NCBI GenBank assembly: GCA_020850945.1
Contig: JADZDR010000027.1
Span: forward strand, 46,982 to 110,981
Direction of reading: 5' to 3'
DNA length: 64,000 bases
Source: Acidimicrobiia bacterium
GTDB lineage: Bacteria; Actinomycetota; Acidimicrobiia; UBA2766
Both the position numbers and the translations under genes were made by a program. The notes under the pieces were generated by a model, which worked only from the letters and a program-made list of their open reading frames with translations, was not told the origin of the DNA and ran no database searches. This document shows positions 56,561-64,000 of the stretch, piece by piece. The stretch's first letter is position 1, and each line of letters starts with the position of its first letter.

Positions 56561-58536
56561 CCACCCACGTGGGCGGATCCGAGTACCCCTACGGTGTCCG
56601 AATCCCGCCACGCGGCGGGGGGAGGCGAATCAAGGCGAATGGCGAGGCGCTCGGCGATGCGCGTCGCAAAGGCCATGATCGTCACCTGCGGATTGACCGT
56701 GGGTGAACCAGGGACGACACTGCCGTCGGCAACGAGGAGTCCCGGTACCCCGAAGACCTCACCGTCGCCGTTCACGACCCCCTGTGCCGGTGTCGCCCCC
56801 ATGCGCGCCGTGCCGAGCGGATGGTAGGCCGTGAGCTTGAAGTCTCGGGCTCGGAGATGCGCGTCCGCGAGGCGGGCCAGACCTGCCGGATCCCGGATCA
56901 CACGGTGGCCGTGCACACCGGTGTGGACCTCGGACGCCCCTGCCGCGAGGAGCACGCGTGTGAGCGTCGTGACCGCCTCCCTGAGGAGCCGCGTCTCCCT
57001 CCGCCCCACGCGGTAGGTGATCGCAGGGCGTCCCGACGGCGTCGCCCGCACGCGACCGAGGGGACGGTCGACGATCATGTACCCGAACGTGGCCGCGTTC
57101 TCGAGACGCTCCATGAGGTGCACGAGCCGCTCCCCCACCGCGTCGAAGACGACCGCTGAGAGGTCGATCGGGAGCGACGCCCCCTCGAACATGATGCCCG
57201 AGTCGTGGAACTGGTCGATCGAGTAGCCCTGCGGAATGGCGCCGTAACCGCGGATCTCCTCGTCGAAGACACCGGTCGCCCCACCCGCCGGATGGATCGT
57301 CAGGTTCCGTCCGAGCTGGGGGAGCCACTTGCCGAGACCTTGGCGTTGGAGGAAGACCGGGGTGAGCACGGTACCGCACGCGAGGACCGTCGCCCGTGCC
57401 CTCACACGCACACGGCGCCCGTCGGTGAGGGAGGCTTCGACACCGACGGCGGTGCCGCCCTCGACGAGGACACGTTCGGCCCGCGTGCCCGTCGCGACCA
57501 TCGCGCCCTGCCCGAGCGCGAGGGGGACGTAGGACACGTCCGTGGACCGCTTCGCGCCCGCAGGACAGCCGAACACACACGTCCCTGCCCCGTCACACGC
57601 CGGCGCGTTGCGGCGCAGGGGCCCGTGGGAGTAGCCGAGCCGGTCGCAGCCGCGGGCGATGACCCGCCCGACCCCGCCGATCCAGCGGGGCTCGGCCTCC
57701 GTGACCTCGAGCACGTGCTCGACCCGGTCGAGATGCCGAGCCATCGCGTCGGGACGCAGATCGGGGATGCCGGTCCTCTCGGCCCAGCGGGAGAGCACGG
57801 CATCGGGGGTACGGAAGCACGTGCCGCTGTTGATCGCCGTCGAACCGCCCACGAGACGTCCGCAGAAGACGGGGATGACCGTGTTCCCGAATGCGAAGAC
57901 CGCCCCCTTGTCCCTGTAGAAGTGCTGGAACGCGGCCCACGACGGCCCCGTGAAGGCGTCACGGCGCCAGTACTCGCCTTCCTCGAGCATGAGGACCGCG
58001 AGCCCCCGCTCGGCGAGCTCCTTGGCGACGACTGCCCCTCCGGCACCTGTGCCCACCACGACCACGTCGCACTCGATCTCGGCCTCGAGGTCGGTCCCGG
58101 GCACGATCTGGGACTCCCACCTCGCGGTCTCGACCGTGACCTCGCGACGCGGGGCACCGAGCTCCCGGTACACATCCGGGTTGTCGAAATGGGCGACCAA
58201 GATCGGGCTCAGGAGTGCCTTGGCGAGGGCATGCTGCGCCCTGTTGCCGTCGAGGTGGTGTTGCAAGAGGGCGGCGCCCTCCTCGGGTTGGAGCGCCGTG
58301 AAGGTGCGGCCTCCTGTATGGAGCCTGGCTGCGTGGTCGAAGGCGAAGAGGAGCCGGGTGAAGGCCGGCACTGCGCCGGGGCCGTAGCCGGCAAGCATGA
58401 CCTCGAGTCGGCCGACGCTGGTGCCGTCCGGCGGTGGGAAGCGATCACCCGGTGGCAACGCGGCGGCGAGAATGGCCTCGAGTCTGGCCCGTGTCGCCGT
58501 GTCGAAGTGCCTCGGGTCGGAGGGGGCGCTGCTCAT
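56557..58536 (-). CDS. GMC-family oxidoreductase with fused N-terminal helper domain
   Basis: A 659-residue flavoprotein. Residues about 1-130 match the small protein encoded at 54576; the rest is a GMC enzyme: VVVVGTGAGGAVVAKELAER, FCGRLVGGSTAINSGTCFRT, the Cys cluster CDGAGTCVFGCPAGAKRS, and TAYHPLGTARMGATP with TVNPQVTIMAFATRIAERL. Start at ATG 58536, overlapping the upstream gene by 4 bases; the longer frame to 59013 is not coding. It belongs to a three-gene operon led by a GntR regulator. Confidence 0.88.
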   Translation of the reverse strand: MSSAPSDPRHFDTATRARLEAILAAALPPGDRFPPPDGTSVGRLEVMLAGYGPGAVPAFTRLLFAFDHAARLHTGGRTFTALQPEEGAALLQHHLDGNRAQHALAKALLSPILVAHFDNPDVYRELGAPRREVTVETARWESQIVPGTDLEAEIECDVVVVGTGAGGAVVAKELAERGLAVLMLEEGEYWRRDAFTGPSWAAFQHFYRDKGAVFAFGNTVIPVFCGRLVGGSTAINSGTCFRTPDAVLSRWAERTGIPDLRPDAMARHLDRVEHVLEVTEAEPRWIGGVGRVIARGCDRLGYSHGPLRRNAPACDGAGTCVFGCPAGAKRSTDVSYVPLALGQGAMVATGTRAERVLVEGGTAVGVEASLTDGRRVRVRARATVLACGTVLTPVFLQRQGLGKWLPQLGRNLTIHPAGGATGVFDEEIRGYGAIPQGYSIDQFHDSGIMFEGASLPIDLSAVVFDAVGERLVHLMERLENAATFGYMIVDRPLGRVRATPSGRPAITYRVGRRETRLLREAVTTLTRVLLAAGASEVHTGVHGHRVIRDPAGLARLADAHLRARDFKLTAYHPLGTARMGATPAQGVVNGDGEVFGVPGLLVADGSVVPGSPTVNPQVTIMAFATRIAERLAIRLDSPPPAAWRDSDTVGVLGSAHVGG

Positions 58537-59006
58537 GCGGTGGCCTCCTCGATGCGAGAGGGGCCAGTCTCCCGCGTTGCCCGGAAGCCGGAGACGAACG
58601 CACCGAGATCCCTCCCCCGGAACCACATGACGCCGGCGGCCACCCGCGTCCCACCCGCGTCGACGAGCGAGGCCTGCATCGTGGTCCACGACCGCAGGGG
58701 ATGGGTGTAGTCGAGGGTCTTGCGGCCGTCGAGGCGGTAGGGGCTCCCGTCGGTACCCGTGAAGGAGAGGGAGTACACCACGCGGCGCTGCGTGAACGGT
58801 GACACGAGAAGGGTGCCGCGGGCGGGCGCGGCATCGGCGATGCCGTCGACGTGGACGACTCCCTCCACGTCGAGGACGGCCACGCCGAGCATCGCCTTCG
58901 CGCTCGGCCCCACGGCCGTGAGTTCGAACCGCGTGCACCTGTCGAATCGTTCCCCGACAACGACGAGCCTCCCGTCCATGCGCTCCGTGAACGCGACCCC
59001 GATCAT
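58533..59006 (-). CDS. Hypothetical protein between GntR regulator and GMC oxidoreductase
   Basis: A 157-residue, beta-rich protein: FTERMDGRLVVVGERFDRCT at the start, VVYSLSFTGTDGSPYRLDGR in the middle and WFRGRDLGAFVSGFRATRET at the end. I do not recognise it; similar small domains occur fused to GMC-type oxidases in some actinobacteria, which fits its place. Four-base overlaps with genes on both sides show translational coupling. No membrane segment. Confidence 0.7.
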   Translation of the reverse strand: MIGVAFTERMDGRLVVVGERFDRCTRFELTAVGPSAKAMLGVAVLDVEGVVHVDGIADAAPARGTLLVSPFTQRRVVYSLSFTGTDGSPYRLDGRKTLDYTHPLRSWTTMQASLVDAGGTRVAAGVMWFRGRDLGAFVSGFRATRETGPSRIEEATA

Positions 59007-59716
59007 GCGACACCTCCGTCGTCGGTTCCCGTGAGAAGGTCGAGCATCGGTCCCGCCGTGCCCGTCAGGTAGACGAGCGCCGTGTCGGCGGCGGCATCGG
59101 GCTCGCCCGCCACGATCGCGGCCACGAGCGGTGCGAGTGCCTGCGCCGTTCCGTCCGGGGAGAACGCCGCGTCCAAGGCGCGGCGCACCGGCTGGTAGCC
59201 GTTGAGGACTGAGTTCGCGAGGAACACGAAGACCTGGTTGCCCGTGATGCGGGCGATGGCCCGGTGCACCTCGTTCTCGGCATCGTGGGCAGCCCGCGCG
59301 TCGGGCGCGCTCCGCACGCGTTCGAGGAGCTCCTCGAGATCGCGGGCGTCCTCGGGTTTCGCCCGCGCGGCGGCAATGCGGGCTATCACGGACCCGAACG
59401 TGGCGCGTGCCTCGAAGATGTCGGGGAGGAGTCCGCTTCCCGACTGCCCCACGAGCCATGGCAGGAGCTCCGAGCCGCCGTATGCCTGGAAGTCACGCAC
59501 CCGTGATCCCACGCCGTGGCGTGTCTCTATGAGGCCGAGCTGCTCGAGCCGCACGAGCGTGTTCTTCACCGTCGCCCGCGTCACTCCGTATCCGGCCGCG
59601 AGCTCACGCTCGGGCGGGAGGAGGGTTCCGGGCGGGTACGTGCCGGCGACGATGTCGGCGCGCAGACGGCTCTCGAGGACGTCTATGAGTGAAGGGCGTT
59701 CGATCGGATCCGGCAA
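59003..59716 (-). CDS. FadR-type GntR transcriptional regulator
   Basis: A 237-residue repressor. Seen: winged helix with LLPPERELAAGYGVTRATVK and LEQLGLIETRHGVGSRV (residues about 15-75), then an all-helical FCD-like ligand domain. I choose TTG 59716, which has GAGGGG 5 bases upstream; the open frame continues to 59839 without family sequence. It probably regulates its own operon with the downstream hypothetical protein and GMC oxidoreductase, responding to the substrate. Confidence 0.85.
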   Translation of the reverse strand: MPDPIERPSLIDVLESRLRADIVAGTYPPGTLLPPERELAAGYGVTRATVKNTLVRLEQLGLIETRHGVGSRVRDFQAYGGSELLPWLVGQSGSGLLPDIFEARATFGSVIARIAAARAKPEDARDLEELLERVRSAPDARAAHDAENEVHRAIARITGNQVFVFLANSVLNGYQPVRRALDAAFSPDGTAQALAPLVAAIVAGEPDAAADTALVYLTGTAGPMLDLLTGTDDGGVA

Positions 59717-59801
59717 CGTGACCCCTCTGCGGCTGGGTGGCTGAGCCACTCTACCTCTTGGGGACGGGTGGGGCAAGAAGGCGCACACCGCGGGAACCGC
59801 G

Positions 59802-59827
59802 GGAACCGCTGGACTCCGCGACGCGTC
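59802..59827 (+). promoter_or_regulatory. ECF-type promoter GGAACC-N16-CGTC before the 13-repeat acidic protein
   Basis: GGAACC (59802-59807), exactly 16 bases, CGTC (59824-59827), 38 bases before ATG 59866. It is 12 kb away from the sigma gene, which makes it a useful independent copy of the motif. A second GGAACC just upstream (59793-59798) has no CGTC at the right distance. Confidence 0.8.
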
Positions 59828-59865
59828 AGAGGTAACCAAGAGGAGAACGGCGGCACTGGAGGCGC

Positions 59866-60393
59866 ATGATGACCGAGGAGTACCTGGACAGCGACGACGA
59901 CGGCTACGCGGAGACCATCGTCACCGACACGGACGGTGACGGCTGGGCGGACCGTGTCGACGTCGACACGGACCTCGACGGCCTCACCGACTACTACGAG
60001 GCCGACACCGACGGTGACGGCGAGGTCGACCTCGTCGGTCAGGACACGAACGCGGACGGCACCTACGACGACTACCAGTCCGACACCGACGCGAACGGCA
60101 CGTTCGAGCTCGTCGAGCTCGACGTCGACTACGACGGTACCCTCGACACCACCCTCGTCGACACCGACGACGACGGTCTCCTCGAGACGATCCACACCGA
60201 CACGGACAGCGACGGCGTCTACGACTCCTTCCTGTCGGACACGAACGCCGACGGCACACATGACGTCGTCGCCTTCGACACCAACGCCGACGGGGAATGG
60301 GACCGGGCGGCCAGTGACGAGGATTTCGACGGCACCCTCGACATCTATGCAGCCGACACCGACCACGACGGCACGTTCGACACGACCAACTGA
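59866..60393 (+). CDS. Acidic 13-residue-repeat protein (DxDxDGxxD), 13 repeats
   Basis: A 175-residue protein: the leader MMTEEYL followed by thirteen units with no gap or linker, each 13 residues (the last 12), of the form DxDxDGxxDxxxx, such as DTDGDGWADRVDV and DTNADGTYDDYQS. Nearly every unit keeps the Asp ligands of a calcium loop. No signal peptide, no anchor, almost no basic residues. GGAGGCGC before the ATG is the ribosome binding site. Shorter paralogue of the 19-repeat protein at 43827, with the same promoter type. Function unknown. Confidence 0.87.
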   Translation: MMTEEYLDSDDDGYAETIVTDTDGDGWADRVDVDTDLDGLTDYYEADTDGDGEVDLVGQDTNADGTYDDYQSDTDANGTFELVELDVDYDGTLDTTLVDTDDDGLLETIHTDTDSDGVYDSFLSDTNADGTHDVVAFDTNADGEWDRAASDEDFDGTLDIYAADTDHDGTFDTTN

Positions 60394-60428
60394 CGACCGG
60401 TGGTCTCAAACTCCGGGATCGCGCGCCG

Positions 60429-60788
60429 ATGAACTGGCAAGCGGAACATCCACCGTGGAGACGGCCGATGCCGGGGAATCACTCCCGCACAGACTCAGGG
60501 GACGCATACGCTCGGTGCCTGCAACACGCAGAGGCCACCCGCGACGCGCTCACGCACGCCCGCTTCGAGATGGGGCAGAACCCGAACGACCCCACTCTCG
60601 TCAAGGTGTACGAGGACGCTCTCGAAGCCCACGCTGCCGCGACTCGGGCCCTGGAGGCAGAGCGTCAGAGGCTCAGCGCCGCCCGGGCGGAACAAGAGGC
60701 CGCCGGCACGCTTGTCTCCAGCGGCACCCCGGAGGAGGATCCGCGTGAGGGACGGGAATCGGACGTGGGCGGTGTCAGCTCACGTTGA
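60429..60788 (+). CDS. Hypothetical helical protein
   Basis: A 119-residue protein without recognised domain. The middle is a coiled-coil-like helix (ARCLQHAEATRDALTHARFE, then EDALEAHAAATRALEAERQR); both ends look disordered. It starts 35 bases after the 13-repeat gene and could be transcribed with it. Its last 14 bases overlap the convergent cupredoxin gene. A start at MPGNHS, 13 residues in, is possible. Confidence 0.55.
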   Translation: MNWQAEHPPWRRPMPGNHSRTDSGDAYARCLQHAEATRDALTHARFEMGQNPNDPTLVKVYEDALEAHAAATRALEAERQRLSAARAEQEAAGTLVSSGTPEEDPREGRESDVGGVSSR

Positions 60789-61218
60789 TCGTGCCGACCA
60801 TGCCGAGCGCCTCGTGCGGGATGCACACGAACTTGATGCTCTTGCTGGCGGCGTCCGCGGGCACAGTGAACTCGACCTCCTCGGTATCGCCCGGGTTCAC
60901 GAGGCCGGTGTCGACATCCCAGTCCTTGATCGTGAAGGTGTGGGCGACCGAGCCCGTGTTCTCGAACTCGACCGTATAGGTCTCGCCTGCCTTCAGGTCG
61001 AGCTCCTTCGGATCGAACTTGTTGTCGGCCCCGTTCTTGTCCGTACCGATCACGTGGAGTGTGTTGCCGTTGGCGTGGCCGCCCATCGTCGTCGTGCTCC
61101 CGCCACCCTGCGTCGTGTCAGGGGAGTCGCCGGTGCCCCCACCACACGCGGTGAATGCGAGGCCTGCGACAGCCACGAGGGCCGCGAGAAACAGGGAGCT
61201 GCTACGTCGGGTCTTCAT
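60775..61218 (-). CDS. Cupredoxin-domain lipoprotein
   Basis: A 147-residue blue-copper-type protein on the outer face of the membrane. Seen: signal peptide with Cys at about residue 25 (AFTACGGG), a Gly/Thr/Ser linker, then the cupredoxin fold with the ligands His in VAHTFTIKDWDV and Cys-x2-His-x4-Met in KFVCIPHEALGM. Such proteins carry electrons or copper; an electron-transfer role is likely but its partner is not visible. ATG preceded by GGAGAA. Confidence 0.88.
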   Translation of the reverse strand: MKTRRSSSLFLAALVAVAGLAFTACGGGTGDSPDTTQGGGSTTTMGGHANGNTLHVIGTDKNGADNKFDPKELDLKAGETYTVEFENTGSVAHTFTIKDWDVDTGLVNPGDTEEVEFTVPADAASKSIKFVCIPHEALGMVGTINVS

Positions 61219-61302
61219 CGGCTCGTTCTCCGGTCGGGGGCAGTTAGTCGGGGCACTCTAGGGTTCGAGGTCCTCCGGATGGAAGCGGGCGACACGACAG
61301 CC

Positions 61303-62715
61303 TCAGTCCGGCTCCGGATCTCCTGCGAGCTGCGGCCACGGTCGTTCTCGCTCGAGGATATGGGAGAGCTCGAGAACACGATCCTCCTCGAGGCGCCGGC
61401 ACACGATCTGGAGGCCGACGGGCAGGCCCGCACTGTCGAATCCGACCGGCACGGACGCGGCGGCGTTGCCCGTGAGGTTGAAGGGGATGGTGAACGCCGC
61501 GGACATCGTGGGGGGTACGGGCCGGCCGGCTATCTCGGTGGGCATCGGCCCCTCGGCCGCGAACGCCGTGTTCGGAGTGGCCGGTGTGAGGAGGATGTCC
61601 ACGTCGTCGAACACGGTGGCGACGGCTTCGATCAGGGCCTGCCGCACCTCCATGGCCCGGCCCAGCTCTCGTACATGTGCCTGCATGGCCCATTCGAGGC
61701 CGGCCCTTACGACGGACGTGAGCTCGTCGAGGCGGTCAGGGTAGGCGAAGCCGAGCTCGCGGCAAGCGTCCGCCGCGCCCAGCACGCTCCACGCCGCGCC
61801 TGGATCCCGGATCGTGACCGACCGGTCCACGAGCTCGAGTCCGGCTACACGCGCGAGCGCAAGCGCGGCCTCCTCGGTGACCTGCGCGACTTCCGGATCG
61901 ACGACGGCGTAGCCGAGGTCGGGGGACCAAACCGCTCTGAGCCCGGTGAGGTCGAGGGTGCCGAGCCGTGCCTCGTAGGCCTGGCCGGGGGCAGGCAGCG
62001 AGAGGTAGGAGCGGCCATCGGCTCCGGCCACGACGTCGAGCCAGCGGGCGCTGTCCCGCACGGTTCGGGCCTCACAACCGAGGACACTCGTGTTCGTGAA
62101 GGAAGGGGTCTCCGGTCCCGTGGGTATCCGGCCGAACGTCGGCTTGAGGCCGAAGAGACCCGAGTACGACGCGGGAATGCGTATCGACCCACCCCCGTCC
62201 GATGCCGACGCGATCGGGACGAGGCCGGCTGCCACGGCCGCGGCGCTGCCACCGCTCGAGCCACCCGGCGTGCGGTCCGTGTGCCAGGGGTTGCGGGTCA
62301 CGCCGTGGAGCTTCGTGCGCGTGAAGGCGACGGCCCCGAGCTCGGGAGATGTCGTCTTGCCGACGAGCACGGCGCCGGCCGTGCGGAGCCGGGCTACCTG
62401 CGTCGAATCCGCGGTGGCGACATTCCCGGCGAAGAGCAGCGAGCCCTGCTCGGACGGCCACGTCGCGACGTCCTCGAGCTCCTTTATCGCGATGGGTACT
62501 CCTGCCCACGGGCCGGGGTCCGTGCCCGCAGCGACGGTATCGTCCACGCTCCGCGCGGCCGCCCGGGCTGCCTCCGCGTCGATGTAGTAGAACGCGTTGA
62601 GCCGCTCGTTCTCCGCCGCGATGCGCGTGAGGTAGTGCTCGAGCAGCTCGGTTGCCGCGAGCTCACCGGTTCGGACGAGATCCGCCTGCTCCCAGGCGGC
62701 GAGGTCGTGCAACAA
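61303..62715 (-). CDS. Amidase signature family enzyme
   Basis: A 470-residue amide hydrolase. Seen: the catalytic Lys in VPIAIKELEDV, the Gly/Ser loop TPGGSSGGSAAAVAAG with the cis-Ser, and ASDGGGSIRIPASYSGLFG carrying the nucleophilic Ser, the Ser-Ser-Lys triad of the family. The C-terminal SVPVGFDSAGLPVGLQIV is also typical. TTG start at 62715 with GAGGGGGG just upstream. It is encoded 19 bases after a TetR regulator. The substrate cannot be told; GatA is unlikely because GatB/C genes are absent. Confidence 0.9.
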   Translation of the reverse strand: MLHDLAAWEQADLVRTGELAATELLEHYLTRIAAENERLNAFYYIDAEAARAAARSVDDTVAAGTDPGPWAGVPIAIKELEDVATWPSEQGSLLFAGNVATADSTQVARLRTAGAVLVGKTTSPELGAVAFTRTKLHGVTRNPWHTDRTPGGSSGGSAAAVAAGLVPIASASDGGGSIRIPASYSGLFGLKPTFGRIPTGPETPSFTNTSVLGCEARTVRDSARWLDVVAGADGRSYLSLPAPGQAYEARLGTLDLTGLRAVWSPDLGYAVVDPEVAQVTEEAALALARVAGLELVDRSVTIRDPGAAWSVLGAADACRELGFAYPDRLDELTSVVRAGLEWAMQAHVRELGRAMEVRQALIEAVATVFDDVDILLTPATPNTAFAAEGPMPTEIAGRPVPPTMSAAFTIPFNLTGNAAASVPVGFDSAGLPVGLQIVCRRLEEDRVLELSHILERERPWPQLAGDPEPD

Positions 62716-62734
62716 GATCCCCCCTCGTGGACGG

Positions 62735-63352
62735 TCACCTCAACCCGGTGACGACCGCATCGAAGATGATATCCATCGTGCGGTGGGGATCGGTCTCGGG
62801 GAAGAACCGGCCGTCGTTCGAGATCGCCTGCGCTGTGACGCCGTGCACGATCGCGAAGAGGGCCGTGGCGATCTCGAAGACGTCGCCGTGTCGCATGCGG
62901 CCTTCGTGCATGCAGGCCTCGATCGTACGCTCGAGGAGCCCGAACGCCGTGTCGCGCCCGATCGTGTCGTCGTATGCGTCCTGTCCCTCACCCGCCTCGG
63001 GACGGGTCATGAACATCATGCGGTACTCCTCGGGGTGCTCGACACCCCAGTCGACGTAGGCATGCGCCATCGTGCGCAGGGCGTCGACAGGATCGGCCTC
63101 AGCCTCGACCATCTTCTCGATCCGGGCCTGGAGAGCGTCGAAGTGCCCCTCACAGACGGCGAAGAGCAGCGCCCGCTTGTCGGCGAAGTGCCTGTAGATC
63201 GACGGTGCCGTCACCCCTACGGCGTCGGCGACGGCACGGATCGAGACAGCGCTGGGGTCCGACGTCCGCGTGAGGAGGTCCTCGACAGCGGCGAGGATCT
63301 CCTCACGCAGTTTCTCGCCTTCACCTCTGGGCAGCCGCGGGCGTACGGACAT
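62735..63352 (-). CDS. TetR-family transcriptional regulator
   Basis: A 205-residue repressor. Seen: helix-turn-helix AVSIRAVADAVGVTAPSIYR and HFADKRALLFAVCEGHFDAL at the N-terminus, and a helical ligand domain with YVDWGVEHPEEYRMMFMT and LFAIVHGVTAQAISN. Its start overlaps the stop of the upstream MMPL transporter gene as ATGA, so it is probably made from the same transcript and may regulate the transporter and the amidase. Confidence 0.9.
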   Translation of the reverse strand: MSVRPRLPRGEGEKLREEILAAVEDLLTRTSDPSAVSIRAVADAVGVTAPSIYRHFADKRALLFAVCEGHFDALQARIEKMVEAEADPVDALRTMAHAYVDWGVEHPEEYRMMFMTRPEAGEGQDAYDDTIGRDTAFGLLERTIEACMHEGRMRHGDVFEIATALFAIVHGVTAQAISNDGRFFPETDPHRTMDIIFDAVVTGLR

Positions 63353-64000
63353 CAGGCATCAACCGTCTCGTGCTCTGCCTCCACGACCACCGACTCTGCC
63401 AGATCGAGGTCCACGTCCCGGGGACCGGCGTCCCGCGCGGGTGTCTCCGGTGTCGACCCCCCACCGGAGGACTCGCTGAGCCCGATACGGGCGTGGAGCC
63501 TCCGGAGGGGCCGCGGAGCCCACCAGTTGGCCTTCCCGGCAAGACGCATGAAGGCAGGCACGAGCGTGGCGCGCACGAGGAAGGCGTCCACGAGTACGGC
63601 GAGGGCGAGACCGAGGCCGAAGAGCTTGACGAACGTCACGTGCGACATGCCGAATCCGATGAACACGACGGCGAGGAGCACGGCTGCCGCCGTGACGATC
63701 CGGCCGGTGCGCTCGAGACCGAGGGCGACTGCCTTCTCGTTGTCACCCGTCCGGTCGTACTCCTCCTTGATACGGGAGAGGAGGACGACCTCGTAGTCCA
63801 TCGAGAGCCCGAAGGCGATGCAGAACATGAGGATCGGGGTCGTGAGATCGATCCACCCCGTCGCCGTGAAGTCGAGAACGCCGGACAGGTTGCCGTCCTG
63901 GAAGATCCACACCATCGCCCCGAACGTCGCAGTGAGGCTGAGGGCGTTGAGCACGAGCGCCTTGATCGGTACGAGCAGGCTGCCCGACAGGAGGAACAGC
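63352..64000 (-). CDS. MMPL/RND-family transporter, C-terminal part, cut by the window edge
   Basis: The last 215 residues of a large membrane transporter; the frame continues past base 64000. Seen: LVPIKALVLNALSLTATFG, the proton-relay-type helix PILMFCIAFGLSMDYEVVLL, SRIKEEYDRTGDNEKAVALG, RTGRIVTAAAVLLAVVFIGF and further helices, then PAFMRLAGKANWW and a disordered acidic tail. MMPL proteins export lipids or drugs in Actinobacteria. Coupled to the downstream TetR gene. Confidence 0.92.
   Translation of the reverse strand, partial: LFLLSGSLLVPIKALVLNALSLTATFGAMVWIFQDGNLSGVLDFTATGWIDLTTPILMFCIAFGLSMDYEVVLLSRIKEEYDRTGDNEKAVALGLERTGRIVTAAAVLLAVVFIGFGMSHVTFVKLFGLGLALAVLVDAFLVRATLVPAFMRLAGKANWWAPRPLRRLHARIGLSESSGGGSTPETPARDAGPRDVDLDLAESVVVEAEHETVDA

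Noticed and set aside
61303..62715. GatA subunit of the amidotransferase
   Set aside because: The amidase motifs are shared, but gatB and gatC are absent and the gene lies with a TetR regulator and an MMPL transporter.
1..64000. tRNA, rRNA, transposase, integrase or phage genes
   Set aside because: I looked through the intergenic gaps and frames and found no cloverleaf-like sequence, inverted-repeat-bounded transposase, or integrase motif; a covariance-model search would be needed to exclude small RNAs.

Overview
The window is a very GC-rich, densely packed actinobacterial chromosome segment. Evidence for Actinobacteria: a WhiB1-type iron-sulfur regulator next to a PdtaS-type kinase, DUF3090 with its two partner genes, DUF3107, a tandem pair of ArsA-like ATPases, an actinobacterial tad locus beside a DUF1998 helicase, and IniA/IniC-like dynamins. 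Neighbour pairs recall Mycobacterium tuberculosis (whiB1-pdtaS, the ArsA pair, topA, helicase-tad), but the rest does not look mycobacterial. A deep-branching lineage such as Acidimicrobiia is my inference, not proven. I saw no tRNA, rRNA, transposase, phage gene or CRISPR array.

Layout. 0-5 kb: glycosyltransferase, lipoprotein, uracil-DNA glycosylase, metallophosphoesterase, glycerophosphodiesterase, whiB1 with a CRP-type site. 5-12.5 kb: PdtaS-type kinase, degenerate GGDEF regulator, two ArsA-like ATPases, DUF3107, a membrane protein, Mrp. 12.5-15 kb: SufR-like regulator with a palindromic operator, then a cysteine desulfurase. 15-20 kb: thiolase/DUF35 pair, TlpA and CcdA thiol-redox genes, two crotonases. 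20-30 kb: topA, then a same-strand run of substrate-binding, VWA, adenylate cyclase and PspA genes. 30-33 kb: the conserved actinobacterial trio (phosphomutase-like, DUF3090, SCO1664 kinase-like), interrupted by a tandem hairpin repeat and an ArsC-like gene that has lost its catalytic residues. 33-43.7 kb: anti-sigma/anti-anti-sigma genes, MrfA-like helicase, radical SAM enzyme, dehydrogenase, tad pilus operon. 54-64 kb: two GMC oxidoreductases with small partners, GntR and TetR regulators, cupredoxin lipoprotein, amidase, MMPL transporter.

The most interesting region is 43.8-54.4 kb plus an outlier at 59.8-60.4 kb. An ECF sigma factor and a one-span anti-sigma factor lie beside unusual acidic low-complexity proteins: two proteins built of exact 13-residue DxDxDGxxD repeats, one ending in repeated Ser-Tyr-Asp-Ser units, and a C39-peptidase-like protein. 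Divergent from the sigma gene is an operon of two dynamin-like GTPases and an Hsp70 ATPase domain fused through a membrane segment to a septum-formation-type domain. Five copies of an ECF-type promoter, GGAACC-N16-CGTC with exactly the same spacing, lie upstream of the anti-sigma gene and of the four unusual acidic proteins. The sequence therefore supports a small sigma regulon making acidic, possibly calcium-binding proteins, next to a membrane-remodelling dynamin/Hsp70 operon similar in outline to mycobacterial iniBAC. I know of no description of this combination.

Several genes have a TANNNT -10 element 6-7 bases before the start codon, which suggests leaderless transcripts. Stop/start overlaps of ATGA or GTGA are frequent and suggest translational coupling.
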